64,000 nucleotides of DNA. Source: Lachnospiraceae bacterium. Lineage in GTDB: Bacteria > Bacillota > Clostridia > Lachnospirales > Lachnospiraceae. The position numbers and the translations under genes were made by a program. Positions 1 through 7,282 of the stretch are shown in pieces (the first letter of the stretch is position 1; each line of letters opens with the position of its first letter). The notes beneath the pieces were generated by a model, which made no database searches, was not told the DNA's origin, and saw nothing but the letters and a program-made list of their open reading frames with translations. The stretch is taken from positions 1-64,000 of the forward strand of contig RYVZ01000019.1 in assembly GCA_003979345.1 (NCBI GenBank), given 5' to 3'.

Positions 1-87
1 CGTTGCCGCAGCAGCACAGTAACAGGATAATCCAAATCCAGGAACCGCATCCTCCCTTACTTTCCTTACATGATTGCCTTGTACCAT
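1..87 (-). pseudogene. Frameshifted Cys-rich microprotein, partial at window edge
   Basis: Read on minus, bases 55 to 1 encode GGCGSWIWIILLLCCCGN, closely similar to the two hydrophobic segments of the protein at 221-466. The preceding codons (CKESK) also resemble its CES-NNN stretch. This frame is open from base 100 but holds no ATG, GTG or TTG. The nearest ATG (85-87) is one base out of frame, so restoring the family reading needs a single-base change near base 70. A TTGATT (126-131), 17 nt, TATTAT (103-108) promoter-like pair lies upstream, but it would start transcription too close to the AAAGGG at 97-102 for that to act as ribosome binding site. I infer a decayed or frameshifted sibling cut by the window edge; sequencing error is the alternative. 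Confidence 0.4.
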
Positions 88-161
88 TGTTCGCTACCCT
101 TTATAATAGCACTCTTTTCCAAAATAATCAAAAAAATTTTCAAAAAAATTGAAAAGGGAGG

Positions 162-190
162 CACCTGTTCCAAGCCTTCCTCATATAGTA
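162..190 (+). promoter_or_regulatory. Sigma-K-like promoter of the Cys-rich gene
   Basis: CACC at 162-165, 16 nt, then CATATAGTA at 182-190. This fits the known sigma-K pattern (mACm, about 16 nt, CATAnnnTA). It leaves a leader of about 24 nt before the start codon at 221, which holds a GGAGGA ribosome binding site. The same 9-mer stands before the Cys-rich gene at 31461-31805 and the cotJ operon. The call is by pattern match only. Confidence 0.55.
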
Positions 191-220
191 AACTGTAAAC
201 AAAAATTTGGAGGATTTAAC

Positions 221-466
221 ATGAGTGATTTAGCTGCTACAAACTGTGGATGTGGATGCGAAAGCAATAACAATGGAGGATGCAGTTCCATTATCTGGAT
301 CATCATCCTGCTTTCCCTGTGCGGCGGCAATGGCGGATTCTTCGGCGGTAACGGCTGTGGATGCGGCGGCGGATTATTTGGCGGCGGTGACAACAACTGC
401 TGTGACTGGATCATCATTCTGCTGCTCCTTAGCTGCTGCGGTAACAACAACGGCTGTGGCTGCTAA
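221..466 (+). CDS. Cys/Gly-rich hydrophobic microprotein
   Basis: An 81-residue protein with no recognisable enzymatic domain. It contains two copies of a unit made of a Cys-rich polar part, a run of W/I/L residues (IIWIIILLSL and WIIILLLLSCC) and a Gly/Asn/Cys tail. It has 13 cysteines and ends in GCGC. The start at 221 is chosen because GGAGGA lies 7 nt upstream; an earlier in-frame ATG at 149 has no such site. The two halves are also similar at the DNA level, which points to internal duplication. Proteins of this look are sometimes labelled chorion-like high-cysteine proteins in clostridial genomes. The sigma-K-like promoter and the shared signature with the cotJ operon suggest a disulfide-rich spore surface component; that role is inference. 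Confidence 0.75.
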   Translation: MSDLAATNCGCGCESNNNGGCSSIIWIIILLSLCGGNGGFFGGNGCGCGGGLFGGGDNNCCDWIIILLLLSCCGNNNGCGC

Positions 467-484
467 TTGTTACACCTATATTCT

Positions 485-508
485 CAGGCGGGCTTTTAAG
501 CCCGCCTG
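485..508 (+). terminator. Strong hairpin after the Cys-rich gene
   Basis: A perfect 11-bp GC-rich stem (485-495 with 498-508, starting CAGGCGGGC) closes a 2-nt loop 19 nt after the stop codon. There is no following T-run, so it may act as an mRNA 3' stabiliser rather than a classical intrinsic terminator. Confidence 0.55.
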
Positions 509-586
509 CACGAATACAGCTGATCCGCCTTTCGAATGTTCACGAAACGGATGGCATACAATATGAAAAAAGGCAGGAACACTCCT

Positions 587-1354
587 ATGGAATCAATTTT
601 ATCCGGACATGACGGAGAGAGGGATGATACCTCGGTGGATTTCGACACGCTTTTTGATACAAAAGCGCTTCGCATCATGCGGGTACTGATTCCTTTTTTT
701 CCTGCGCCTTATCAGCCAATGCTCGCTGTATGGATTCGTTTCGCACAGTTAAAACATGCGCTCACACTCTTAAAATCGGGACACTTTACGCATGGTGCGG
801 CAGATCCGTCTACTACAGGTGAAGACCTGCTCACACGCCTGATACCTGCATTAAAACCCTGCCTGTCTGAGTCCGAATATCAGGAATTAGTCCGTATGCA
901 GAACGTGTTTGCCATGTATCAGCGCTTTCAGCAGATCATGCCGTATCTGTCTGCGTTAAACGGAATGTCCGGCGATTCGTCCGCTGCCGATATGATGAAT
1001 CTCTTTCAGGCAATGCAGGGCGGCGATGATTCGTCCGCTGCCGACTTATGGAGCGCATTTTCGTCTATGCAGAACAGCAGCTCCTCAGAAGCTGATACAA
1101 TGAGTGCCGCCTCTGATATGCAGGACAGCGGCACAGATGATACGGATCATCGTCATACAGCTCATTCAGATACAAAAGCTTCAGCTTCCCAAAGCACACA
1201 AAGCACGGGAAGCGGTATGGATATGAACAGTATATTGAATTTGATCTCTCTCTTCCAATCGTCAGCCGGTACGTCTGACGACAGGGAAGAACCTTCAAAC
1301 ACTTCAGAAAGGCAGGATGAACCGGAACATGAACAAAGATTGGATGAACGATGA
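587..1354 (+). CDS. Hypothetical protein with acidic, Ser-rich repeat tail
   Basis: 255 residues, family not recognised. Residues 1-130 look helical and globular, with Met- and aromatic-rich amphipathic segments. Residues from about 135 are low-complexity, rich in Ser, Asp, Met and Gln, and contain a tandem unit of the form GDSSAADMMNLFQAMQ / GDDSSAADLWSAFSSMQ. The DNA copies of the unit start at 971 and 1021. The start at 587 is preferred because AGGCAGGA lies about 9 nt upstream; ATGs at 536 and 563 lack a site. It overlaps the next gene by 26 nt, so the two are probably translated together. No signal peptide or membrane helix is seen. Position beside the Cys-rich gene suggests a shared, possibly sporulation-linked, setting. 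Confidence 0.7.
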   Translation: MESILSGHDGERDDTSVDFDTLFDTKALRIMRVLIPFFPAPYQPMLAVWIRFAQLKHALTLLKSGHFTHGAADPSTTGEDLLTRLIPALKPCLSESEYQELVRMQNVFAMYQRFQQIMPYLSALNGMSGDSSAADMMNLFQAMQGGDDSSAADLWSAFSSMQNSSSSEADTMSAASDMQDSGTDDTDHRHTAHSDTKASASQSTQSTGSGMDMNSILNLISLFQSSAGTSDDREEPSNTSERQDEPEHEQRLDER

Positions 1355-1595
1355 GGCGCTTTCTCACATTGAGCGCAGAAAACTGGATTTTCTACATACG
1401 CTCGTGATTGAAAGCGCCTCGCTTAAACAAAAAGAACTTCTTCCGTTTTTTCTTTCCCTCGCCAAACGCGGGCAAAGTGAAAACATTCAATTTTCAAAAG
1501 AAGAGATACGCCTGATCTCAGACGTCATTAAAAAGAACAGCTCTGAGGCGGATCGTACAAAAATAGATAAAATATTAAACATCGCACCTCATTAA
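1329..1595 (+). CDS. Small hypothetical protein
   Basis: 88 residues, helical and charged, with a core of the type KLDFLHTLVIE...ELLPFFLSLA...FSKEEIRLISDVIKK. No catalytic motif, signal peptide or membrane segment is visible. Its start lies inside the end of the preceding gene, indicating translational coupling. GGCAGG 12 nt before ATG 1329 is the best ribosome binding site; ATG 1317 is also in frame but too close to it. It resembles small conserved clostridial proteins of unknown role, and I assign no function. The gene ends 4 nt before the end of a convergent gene. Confidence 0.65.
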   Translation: MNKDWMNDEALSHIERRKLDFLHTLVIESASLKQKELLPFFLSLAKRGQSENIQFSKEEIRLISDVIKKNSSEADRTKIDKILNIAPH

Positions 1596-1598
1596 GAT

Positions 1599-3266
1599 TT
1601 ATGGTTCAAATGCCGTGACTGTCTTTAAGGTGCTTCCCGTATCCTCGTAGTAGATCGTGATCGTATCACCCGCTTCTATGCGGATGATGCCAAGCAGATC
1701 TTCCTTTGTCATGTCAAAGTCAAAGATGTCTTCCACACCATCAAGACTCAGATAAAAATGAGTATTGCCTTCCATGACAACGGATGCATAAGATTCAACT
1801 GTCCCCGTTACGGAAGCACCGCCAGATGTCCCCGGCTGAGACTCAATTCCATTTGTACGCAGCAGCTCGCGGTAATTGCGTTCACACTCTTTTACCGTAT
1901 CGCCGGTTGCAACGATCTGATATTTCTGCACATTGACCATCGCATACATTTTAACAAGCCCTGCCGCATCCTTGAGCGCCATGATATAGGTCGGCTCGGA
2001 CGCAATGTTGACCAGCAGCGGAAAGGTTGCGTTATAGTTTAAGTGCTGAACCTGACCCTGCGCTGAGGACATTGCCGAATCCTCGATCGCCCCTTCCACA
2101 GTATAAAAGCGTGTCTCCATCGTACGCTGGTTCATCAGCACAAATCCAACATTGGATTGATCTCCGTTGACCGAAGTCACGCCCGTATAAACCCAAACGT
2201 CATCATCCAGAGCCAGATAGTTATATCCATTCGTCGTCTGTACGCAGCCCCTCTGCCCCAGAATAGAATTGAAGTAACCATTTTTGAGCATGCCGTAATA
2301 ATCATAAAGCTGTACAAGCCTTTCTGCAGAATACACCTTATCTACCCATGTCGGCACGTCCTCTACATCATACGCCGTGCATTCTCCCGTGACCGCATTG
2401 CAGAGCACGACCTTTCCAACCGTCTGTCCGCCAAAGAGTCCGATATTAAACTTTTTCACAGGGCATACCCAATAAGGCGTACCTTCTTCATTGATCTCAA
2501 AAAAGATCTGATCGTCGAAAATATAGGTCGGATAATGAAAACGAAGATGCCTGTAGAGATTTCGGTTAAAGTGCTCGCTTTTGGAATAACGGATCGGCTG
2601 ATCAAGCTTAATGATCTGCGTATCCTGCGTCGTCATATCCATCAGCAGATACGCCGGAATGCCATTACTCTGATTCGTGATCCATTTGATCAGGCTCGCA
2701 TATCGAAGCGGTGTGACGCGGACCGGTCTTCCATTATAGTTGATCTGCGTATATTCGTTATCCACTTCAAACTGCGATACCATGTCGATCATGGAGCCCA
2801 TTTTGCGCTCGCCAAGGATGGTTGCTGAATCCTTGTCCAAAAGAGGGATCGTTGTATAGTCCACCTCTGCGATATCCGCCTGAAACTCACGTTCCTCAAC
2901 CGGCATCAGTCTCTGATATTTTCCGGCATTAACAATGGGCGAGGACAGGATCGAGCCAATGATATAGATCAGCAATACCACACCAAACAGAATGGCTCCC
3001 CATTTAGCACTCTTAAAAACTGCCTTATCACCGATATAGGAAATGCCTGTCTGAGAAAAAGAAAAATTTTTCTTTTTCATCTTGCTCAGCAGGTGTAACA
3101 ACGTTCCGATAAAAATAAGGAACAGTAAAAACTTCCAAAACCCTGCGCTGTGAATGTTACATGCAGGCAGCTTCACATAATAATAAACTGCACCGATCAA
3201 TAATACCACAACCGCTATGATTACTTTAACGAGCAGTTTTTTATCCTTCATTTTTTTCTTTTCCAT
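1599..3266 (-). CDS. Membrane-anchored protein with large extracytoplasmic domain
   Basis: 555 residues. Three hydrophobic segments occur near residues 13-31, 43-60 and 90-110. The remaining 440 residues have the composition of a folded domain, with many Tyr and Asp residues and alternating beta-like stretches, and are probably outside the membrane. Residues about 495-555, after a Gly/Ser linker, read like a small beta domain (TGTVESYASVVMEGNTHFYLSL onward). I do not recognise the family; homologues in Lachnospiraceae carry loose names. The ribosome binding site AAGGGAAG precedes the ATG. The gene is convergent with 1329-1595, and no terminator is visible in the 3-nt gap. Confidence 0.7.
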   Translation of the reverse strand: MEKKKMKDKKLLVKVIIAVVVLLIGAVYYYVKLPACNIHSAGFWKFLLFLIFIGTLLHLLSKMKKKNFSFSQTGISYIGDKAVFKSAKWGAILFGVVLLIYIIGSILSSPIVNAGKYQRLMPVEEREFQADIAEVDYTTIPLLDKDSATILGERKMGSMIDMVSQFEVDNEYTQINYNGRPVRVTPLRYASLIKWITNQSNGIPAYLLMDMTTQDTQIIKLDQPIRYSKSEHFNRNLYRHLRFHYPTYIFDDQIFFEINEEGTPYWVCPVKKFNIGLFGGQTVGKVVLCNAVTGECTAYDVEDVPTWVDKVYSAERLVQLYDYYGMLKNGYFNSILGQRGCVQTTNGYNYLALDDDVWVYTGVTSVNGDQSNVGFVLMNQRTMETRFYTVEGAIEDSAMSSAQGQVQHLNYNATFPLLVNIASEPTYIMALKDAAGLVKMYAMVNVQKYQIVATGDTVKECERNYRELLRTNGIESQPGTSGGASVTGTVESYASVVMEGNTHFYLSLDGVEDIFDFDMTKEDLLGIIRIEAGDTITIYYEDTGSTLKTVTAFEP

Positions 3267-3369
3267 GTCGTCCGCTTCCCTTCTTAATGGATTCCCTCAT
3301 GTCTGCCATCTTCACCCATCTCAATGAAATACAGAAACTACAGCGTAAAAACGCTTGTGCCAGTGCCGT

Positions 3370-4461
3370 CTATGATACATAGACCTGATACTGCAGCTTA
3401 ATCAGCAGCTTCTTTGCTTCCGCGCGCGCTGTACCGTCGTAAAATTCGACGCGAAGAACGCCCTCTTCATACTCCCGGTTATGAATGATACCAATATTTT
3501 TGATACTGAGCCCGTGCTCTGCGAGAATAGACGCAATCGCTGCGATGGTTCCGGGTGCATCGGGAATATCTACATGCAGTGCATACACAGGACGGAGCGC
3601 ACCTGCATCCGACATCTGAAAAGAATCCCGGTAATCACGCGCACCGCTGAAAAATTCCCGGATGCCCTTCCCATCCCGCTCCTCTATCGTATTGCGGATC
3701 GCATTCAGCGACGCGATATAGGTGTCCAAAAGTTTCTTCACTTTCTCTGTATTCGCCATGCAGATCGCTTCCCACATCACTGGCGACGAGGACGCGATTC
3801 TCGTAATATCGCGGAAGCCGCCCGCTGCAATCATTTTCATCACGCCGTCATCCTTATCCTCTTCCCTCACCAGATTGACCAGCGCCGCCGCGATCACATG
3901 GGGCAGATGCGAGACCGCTGCCGTCACATAATCATGCTTTTCCGGCGTCATCACAAGCGGAATCGCCCGCATACATCTGATCAGACGCTCATATTTTTGG
4001 AGCTGTTCCTCATTCGTCTGCTCAGTCGGAGTTATGATATAATACACATTTTCAAACAAGTCTGCATCCGCATGCTCATATCCGGTCTTCTCGCTTCCTG
4101 CCATCGGGTGTCCGCCGATAAATCGCGATTCCAGCCCAAGCCTTGAAATATGTGTATGAATGTCCCCCTTCACGCTCCCGACATCCGTCAATATCGCATC
4201 TTCTTTCATCACAGCGGCAATCTGATCCAGATTCCCGTCATTTTCTGATACGGGTGCGCATAAAAAAATCATATCACATGCGCCAAACGTCTCTTTTGTC
4301 ACGCCGTCTGCAGCTTCATCGATACAGCCTTCCTTTTTTGCCAGTATAAGCGCACCCCGGTCAATGTCATATGCCGTGATGCCGGTTTCCGGCGCCGCCG
4401 CCCGGAGCGCTTTTGCGATCGACCCGCCGATCAGTCCAAGTCCTATCAAACCGATTTTCAT
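3370..4461 (-). CDS. tyrA: Prephenate dehydrogenase with ACT domain
   Basis: 363 residues. TyrA oxidatively decarboxylates prephenate to 4-hydroxyphenylpyruvate, the committed step to tyrosine, in the cytoplasm. The N-terminus has the NAD-binding GLGLIGG motif (residues 7-13). The catalytic-region signature GGHPMAGSE lies at 116-124, with the conserved His at 118. Residues about 290-363 form an ACT domain, beginning near ALHVDIPDAPGT, which in this family gives tyrosine feedback control. The start MKIG at 4461 matches the usual length for the family; upstream ATGs would add 5-17 residues before the first beta strand. It lies alone, separated from tyrS by the PilZ gene. Confidence 0.93.
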   Translation of the reverse strand: MKIGLIGLGLIGGSIAKALRAAAPETGITAYDIDRGALILAKKEGCIDEAADGVTKETFGACDMIFLCAPVSENDGNLDQIAAVMKEDAILTDVGSVKGDIHTHISRLGLESRFIGGHPMAGSEKTGYEHADADLFENVYYIITPTEQTNEEQLQKYERLIRCMRAIPLVMTPEKHDYVTAAVSHLPHVIAAALVNLVREEDKDDGVMKMIAAGGFRDITRIASSSPVMWEAICMANTEKVKKLLDTYIASLNAIRNTIEERDGKGIREFFSGARDYRDSFQMSDAGALRPVYALHVDIPDAPGTIAAIASILAEHGLSIKNIGIIHNREYEEGVLRVEFYDGTARAEAKKLLIKLQYQVYVS

Positions 4462-4719
4462 ATTTCGTATCCGCATTCCTTCCACGATCAGGGATTTTTG
4501 ACAAAGCAACACTCCCGATCATCGCTCTCTTATCACTTTTGATGCAATTTTATGACCTCTCGGCAGACTTCACGAAAAAACAGGGCTGGCATACGCCCGC
4601 CCATGCTCTTTCCCGCTGATCCCCATACATAACGCAAGTCTTGCTTACGATATGCATAAATGAAAATTGTAAATCTTTCATTTCAATCTATCAATATTTG
4701 CCGTATGTGGTATGTCATA

Positions 4720-5058
4720 TCATTCCTGAAAACGTTTTACCATCTCATAGACTTCAATCCGCTTTGCATCAATCTCCGGCATGCCGACAAAAATACCGCC
4801 GTACTGATAACCGCCCTCCTCCAGTTTTACAATGCGGACAATCTCAATAAACGCATGAATGATTTCCTTTGTCCAAATCGTCAGAAATGATTCATATACC
4901 GCGCCGATCGTCAGCGCCTCAGCACAGGTAAAGCCCACGCCTGTCTTTGACACATCAGTAATATCAATTTCCAGTTCTTTCGCCTCGTCGGAATCCAGCC
5001 TCTTGGCAACCAGCTTCGACTTCAGTTCCATCCGTTGATTACGTCTTCTCTCTTCCAT
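4720..5058 (-). CDS. PilZ domain protein (predicted c-di-GMP receptor)
   Basis: 112 residues, essentially a single PilZ domain. It carries the c-di-GMP binding elements RRxxR (ERRRNQRMEL at the start) and DxSxxG (DVSKTGVGF), followed by the beta-barrel core. Binding of cyclic di-GMP is the family function; the output target is unknown. The start at 5058 is chosen over ATG 5109: AAAGGAG stands 7 nt before 5058, and a consensus promoter at 5120-5148 would start transcription only a few bases before 5109. No diguanylate cyclase or motility gene is in the window, so the partner system is elsewhere. Confidence 0.85.
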   Translation of the reverse strand: MEERRRNQRMELKSKLVAKRLDSDEAKELEIDITDVSKTGVGFTCAEALTIGAVYESFLTIWTKEIIHAFIEIVRIVKLEEGGYQYGGIFVGMPEIDAKRIEVYEMVKRFQE

Positions 5059-5119
5059 TGGCAGCTCCTTTACACATTCCTCAAGCGGTCCGTCCGTATA
5101 TTGTTTCATTTACAAAGTC

Positions 5120-5148
5120 ATTGTATAACAGATTTGTGTTTTTGTAAA
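5120..5148 (-). promoter_or_regulatory. Sigma-A promoter of the PilZ gene
   Basis: On minus, TTTACA (5143-5148), 17 nt, TACAAT (5120-5125). The predicted transcript starts near 5113, giving a leader of about 55 nt to the AAAGGAG-preceded ATG at 5058. Confidence 0.65.
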
Positions 5149-5477
5149 GATAACCTTCCGCTTTACCTCGTCCCTGCACCGATATTTCCACTCCGTACGA
5201 TAAAGATTACGCGCCATCCCGTTTCTTTGCTGCAATCCCATCATCCCCTTTTCTCCTGTATCATTTTTCTGTTTGAAGCGGGTGGTACATCTTTCTTCAC
5301 TGACTCATACCACTTCACCCTGCAAAAGCAAATAGACCGTGCCAGTTAAAGCGCTGCCGTACTATCATTCAGATTCCATGATCTGCAACATTGCTTTTTA
5401 TAAATTTCAGACATTGCAATGACCGATCCGTACAGAATGCAATCTGATTGTTTATCTTCACGCACGGATTTCCAATA
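5149..5477. other. Gap with no gene recognised
   Basis: About 330 bp between the PilZ promoter and the end of tyrS. Short pyrimidine-rich ORFs on plus have no ribosome binding site or familiar sequence. A weak inverted repeat (GTGGTA ... TACCAC, about 5280-5312) is the only structure seen, and I find no clear tyrS terminator. Confidence 0.4.
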
Positions 5478-6701
5478 TTATACCACGAACTTATGAAATG
5501 TCTTTTTCCCTTTCTTTACAAGCAGCCCGTCTCCCGAAAGCTCCTGCTTCGTATATGCCTTTTTCACATCGGAAATCTTCTCATCCCCCGCAGACACGCC
5601 GCCCTGCTCGACTGCGCGCCTTGCCTCGGAACGGTTCTTTGTCATGCCGCCCTTGACAAGCAGCGCTAAAATGTCAATGCTCCCATCCGTGAAATCCTCG
5701 TCCGTCAGGGTCGTGGTCGGTATATGCTCCATATTCCCGCCGCCCGCAAACAACGCTTTCGACGCCTCTTTTGCTTTCCCGGCTTCTTCCTCTCCATGCA
5801 CGAGTTTCGTCAGTTCATAGGCAAGAATCTCTTTTGCCTCGTTTAACTGCGCGCCCTCCCATGCATCCATCTCGTTGATCTGCTCAAGCGGCAGAAACGT
5901 CAGCATACGGATGCATTTTAAGACATCGGCATCCGCGACATTCCTCCAGTACTGGTAAAACTCAAACGGGGAAGTCTTATCCGGATCAAGCCACACTGCA
6001 CCGGACTGCGTTTTTCCCATTTTATTACCCTCTGAATTTAAGAGCAGTGTGATCGTCATCGCATGCGCGTCTTTGCCGAGTTTCCTTCTGATCAGCTCTG
6101 TTCCGCCGAGCATGTTGCTCCATTGATCGTCGCCGCCGAACTGCATATTGCAGTCGTAACGCTTGTAGAGCTCCAAAAAGTCATAGCTCTGCATGATCAT
6201 ATAATTAAACTCCAAAAAGGAAAGTCCTTTCTCCATGCGCTGCTTATAACATTCCGCCGTCAGCATGCGGTTGACTGAAAAGCATGCGCCGACCTCACGC
6301 AGAAGCTCGATATAGTTTAGTCCGAGCAGCCAGTCCGCATTATTCGCGAGAATCGCTTTTCCTTCCGAAAAGTCAATAAAGCGGCTCATCTGTTTCTTAA
6401 AGCATTCTACGTTGTGTTCGATCGTCTCGGTCGTCATCATCTGTCTCATGTCCGAACGTCCGGACGGATCGCCGACCATAGCCGTCCCGCCTCCGATCAG
6501 AACGATCGGCTTATTACCCGCCATCTGAAGGCGTTTCATCAGGCACAGCGCCATGAAATGTCCGACATGAAGGCTGTCTGCGGTCGGATCAAAGCCAATA
6601 TAGAATGTTGCCTTTCCCGCATTCACCATCTTGCGGATCTCTTCCTCGTTTGTCACCTGCGCAAGCAATCCTCTTGCCTGTAATTCTTCATAAACCTGCA
6701 T
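5478..6701 (-). CDS. tyrS: Tyrosyl-tRNA synthetase
   Basis: 407 residues, usual length for the bacterial enzyme. It charges tRNA-Tyr with tyrosine in the cytoplasm. The class I signature is HVGH (residues 45-48) and the KMSKS-type loop is KMGKT (227-231). The tyrosine-pocket segment GGDDQWSN is at 189-196. The C-terminal 70 residues form an S4-like RNA-binding domain (LLVKGGMTKNRSEARRAVEQGG). Ribosome binding site AGGGAG precedes ATG 6701. The gene is controlled by a T-box leader upstream and is transcribed from a consensus promoter at 7235-7263. Confidence 0.96.
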   Translation of the reverse strand: MQVYEELQARGLLAQVTNEEEIRKMVNAGKATFYIGFDPTADSLHVGHFMALCLMKRLQMAGNKPIVLIGGGTAMVGDPSGRSDMRQMMTTETIEHNVECFKKQMSRFIDFSEGKAILANNADWLLGLNYIELLREVGACFSVNRMLTAECYKQRMEKGLSFLEFNYMIMQSYDFLELYKRYDCNMQFGGDDQWSNMLGGTELIRRKLGKDAHAMTITLLLNSEGNKMGKTQSGAVWLDPDKTSPFEFYQYWRNVADADVLKCIRMLTFLPLEQINEMDAWEGAQLNEAKEILAYELTKLVHGEEEAGKAKEASKALFAGGGNMEHIPTTTLTDEDFTDGSIDILALLVKGGMTKNRSEARRAVEQGGVSAGDEKISDVKKAYTKQELSGDGLLVKKGKKTFHKFVV

Positions 6702-6847
6702 TGTTTTAAGCTCCCTTCTATTTTCTGTTTGTCCTCTCTCCCTGCACAGCTTACATTGTTCTCTTCAAAGACTTTTCCATGCATCTGCCCGCGGTTGCGG
6801 GAACGACTTTCATATGCGAAAATCCTTTGCTTCTCTGCTGACCGCGC

Positions 6848-6882
6848 AAAAAGAACCCCGTCCTTTGTATAAAGGACGGGGT
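6848..6882 (-). terminator. T-box leader terminator
   Basis: A 12-bp stem (ACCCCGTCCTTT with AAAGGACGGGGT) with a 4-nt loop, followed by a T-run with one C. It is the off-state hairpin that competes with the T-box antiterminator. Confidence 0.9.
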
Positions 6883-7228
6883 CTGATACCCGTGTTACCA
6901 CCTTTTTTCCCGCAGGGCTCACACAACTGCGGCTCATGCAGTACGGCGTCCGGCGCAATACGCGCGACTGCCGAAAACAAAAACTGCGCTCCGGGCTGTC
7001 GATCTGTATCCGCTTTGCGATACTGTCCTGCGATAACGGTCAGCTTCCGTTATGGCCTACAAGAACCCTCCGGTCCCTCGACGCGTGTTCCGTTCTGCCA
7101 TAAAGCTCCAGGATGTATTCGCAATAAGCTTTCCGCGCGCCTCTCATCAACCGGCTGCTTTCTGTGCGTTCCCCTTACGGCTACTTGTTCCCTTCCACAC
7201 CTTTGCTATTTGTTTTTCTATTAGATAT
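6848..7228 (-). promoter_or_regulatory. T-box riboswitch, tyrosine-specific
   Basis: A leader of about 380 nt runs on minus from the predicted transcript start near 7228. The specifier is TAC (Tyr) at 7117-7115 in the context GAATACATCCTGG, typical of a T-box specifier loop. The conserved T-box, AAGGTGGTAACACGG, lies at about 6905-6890, with UGGU fitting the discriminator and CCA of tRNA-Tyr. A strong terminator follows at 6882-6848. Uncharged tRNA-Tyr should favour the antiterminator and allow tyrS transcription. Specificity and mechanism follow the known family; the pairing was judged by eye. Confidence 0.92.
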
Positions 7229-7234
7229 GTCTGC

Positions 7235-7263
7235 ATTATAGACAATTCGTTTTGCCGTGTCAA
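7235..7263 (-). promoter_or_regulatory. Consensus promoter of the T-box/tyrS transcript
   Basis: On minus, TTGACA (7258-7263), exactly 17 nt, TATAAT (7235-7240): a perfect sigma-A consensus. It overlaps the sequence just upstream of the histidine kinase stop codon (7283). Confidence 0.85.
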
Positions 7264-7282
7264 CAACTATTTATATTTTACT

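Noticed and set aside
102..131. Sigma-A promoter for the edge fragment
   Set aside because: TTGATT-17-TATTAT looks fair, but it would place the transcript start downstream of the only ribosome binding site, so the pieces do not fit one working gene.
246..566. Plus-strand Ala/Thr-rich ORF across the first microprotein
   Set aside because: It is the shifted frame of the Cys-rich gene, lacks a ribosome binding site and runs through the hairpin at 485-508.
2157..2828. 223-residue ORF on plus opposite the membrane protein gene
   Set aside because: Reverse shadow of a clear minus-strand gene; basic, Ile/His-rich composition without known motifs and no ribosome binding site.
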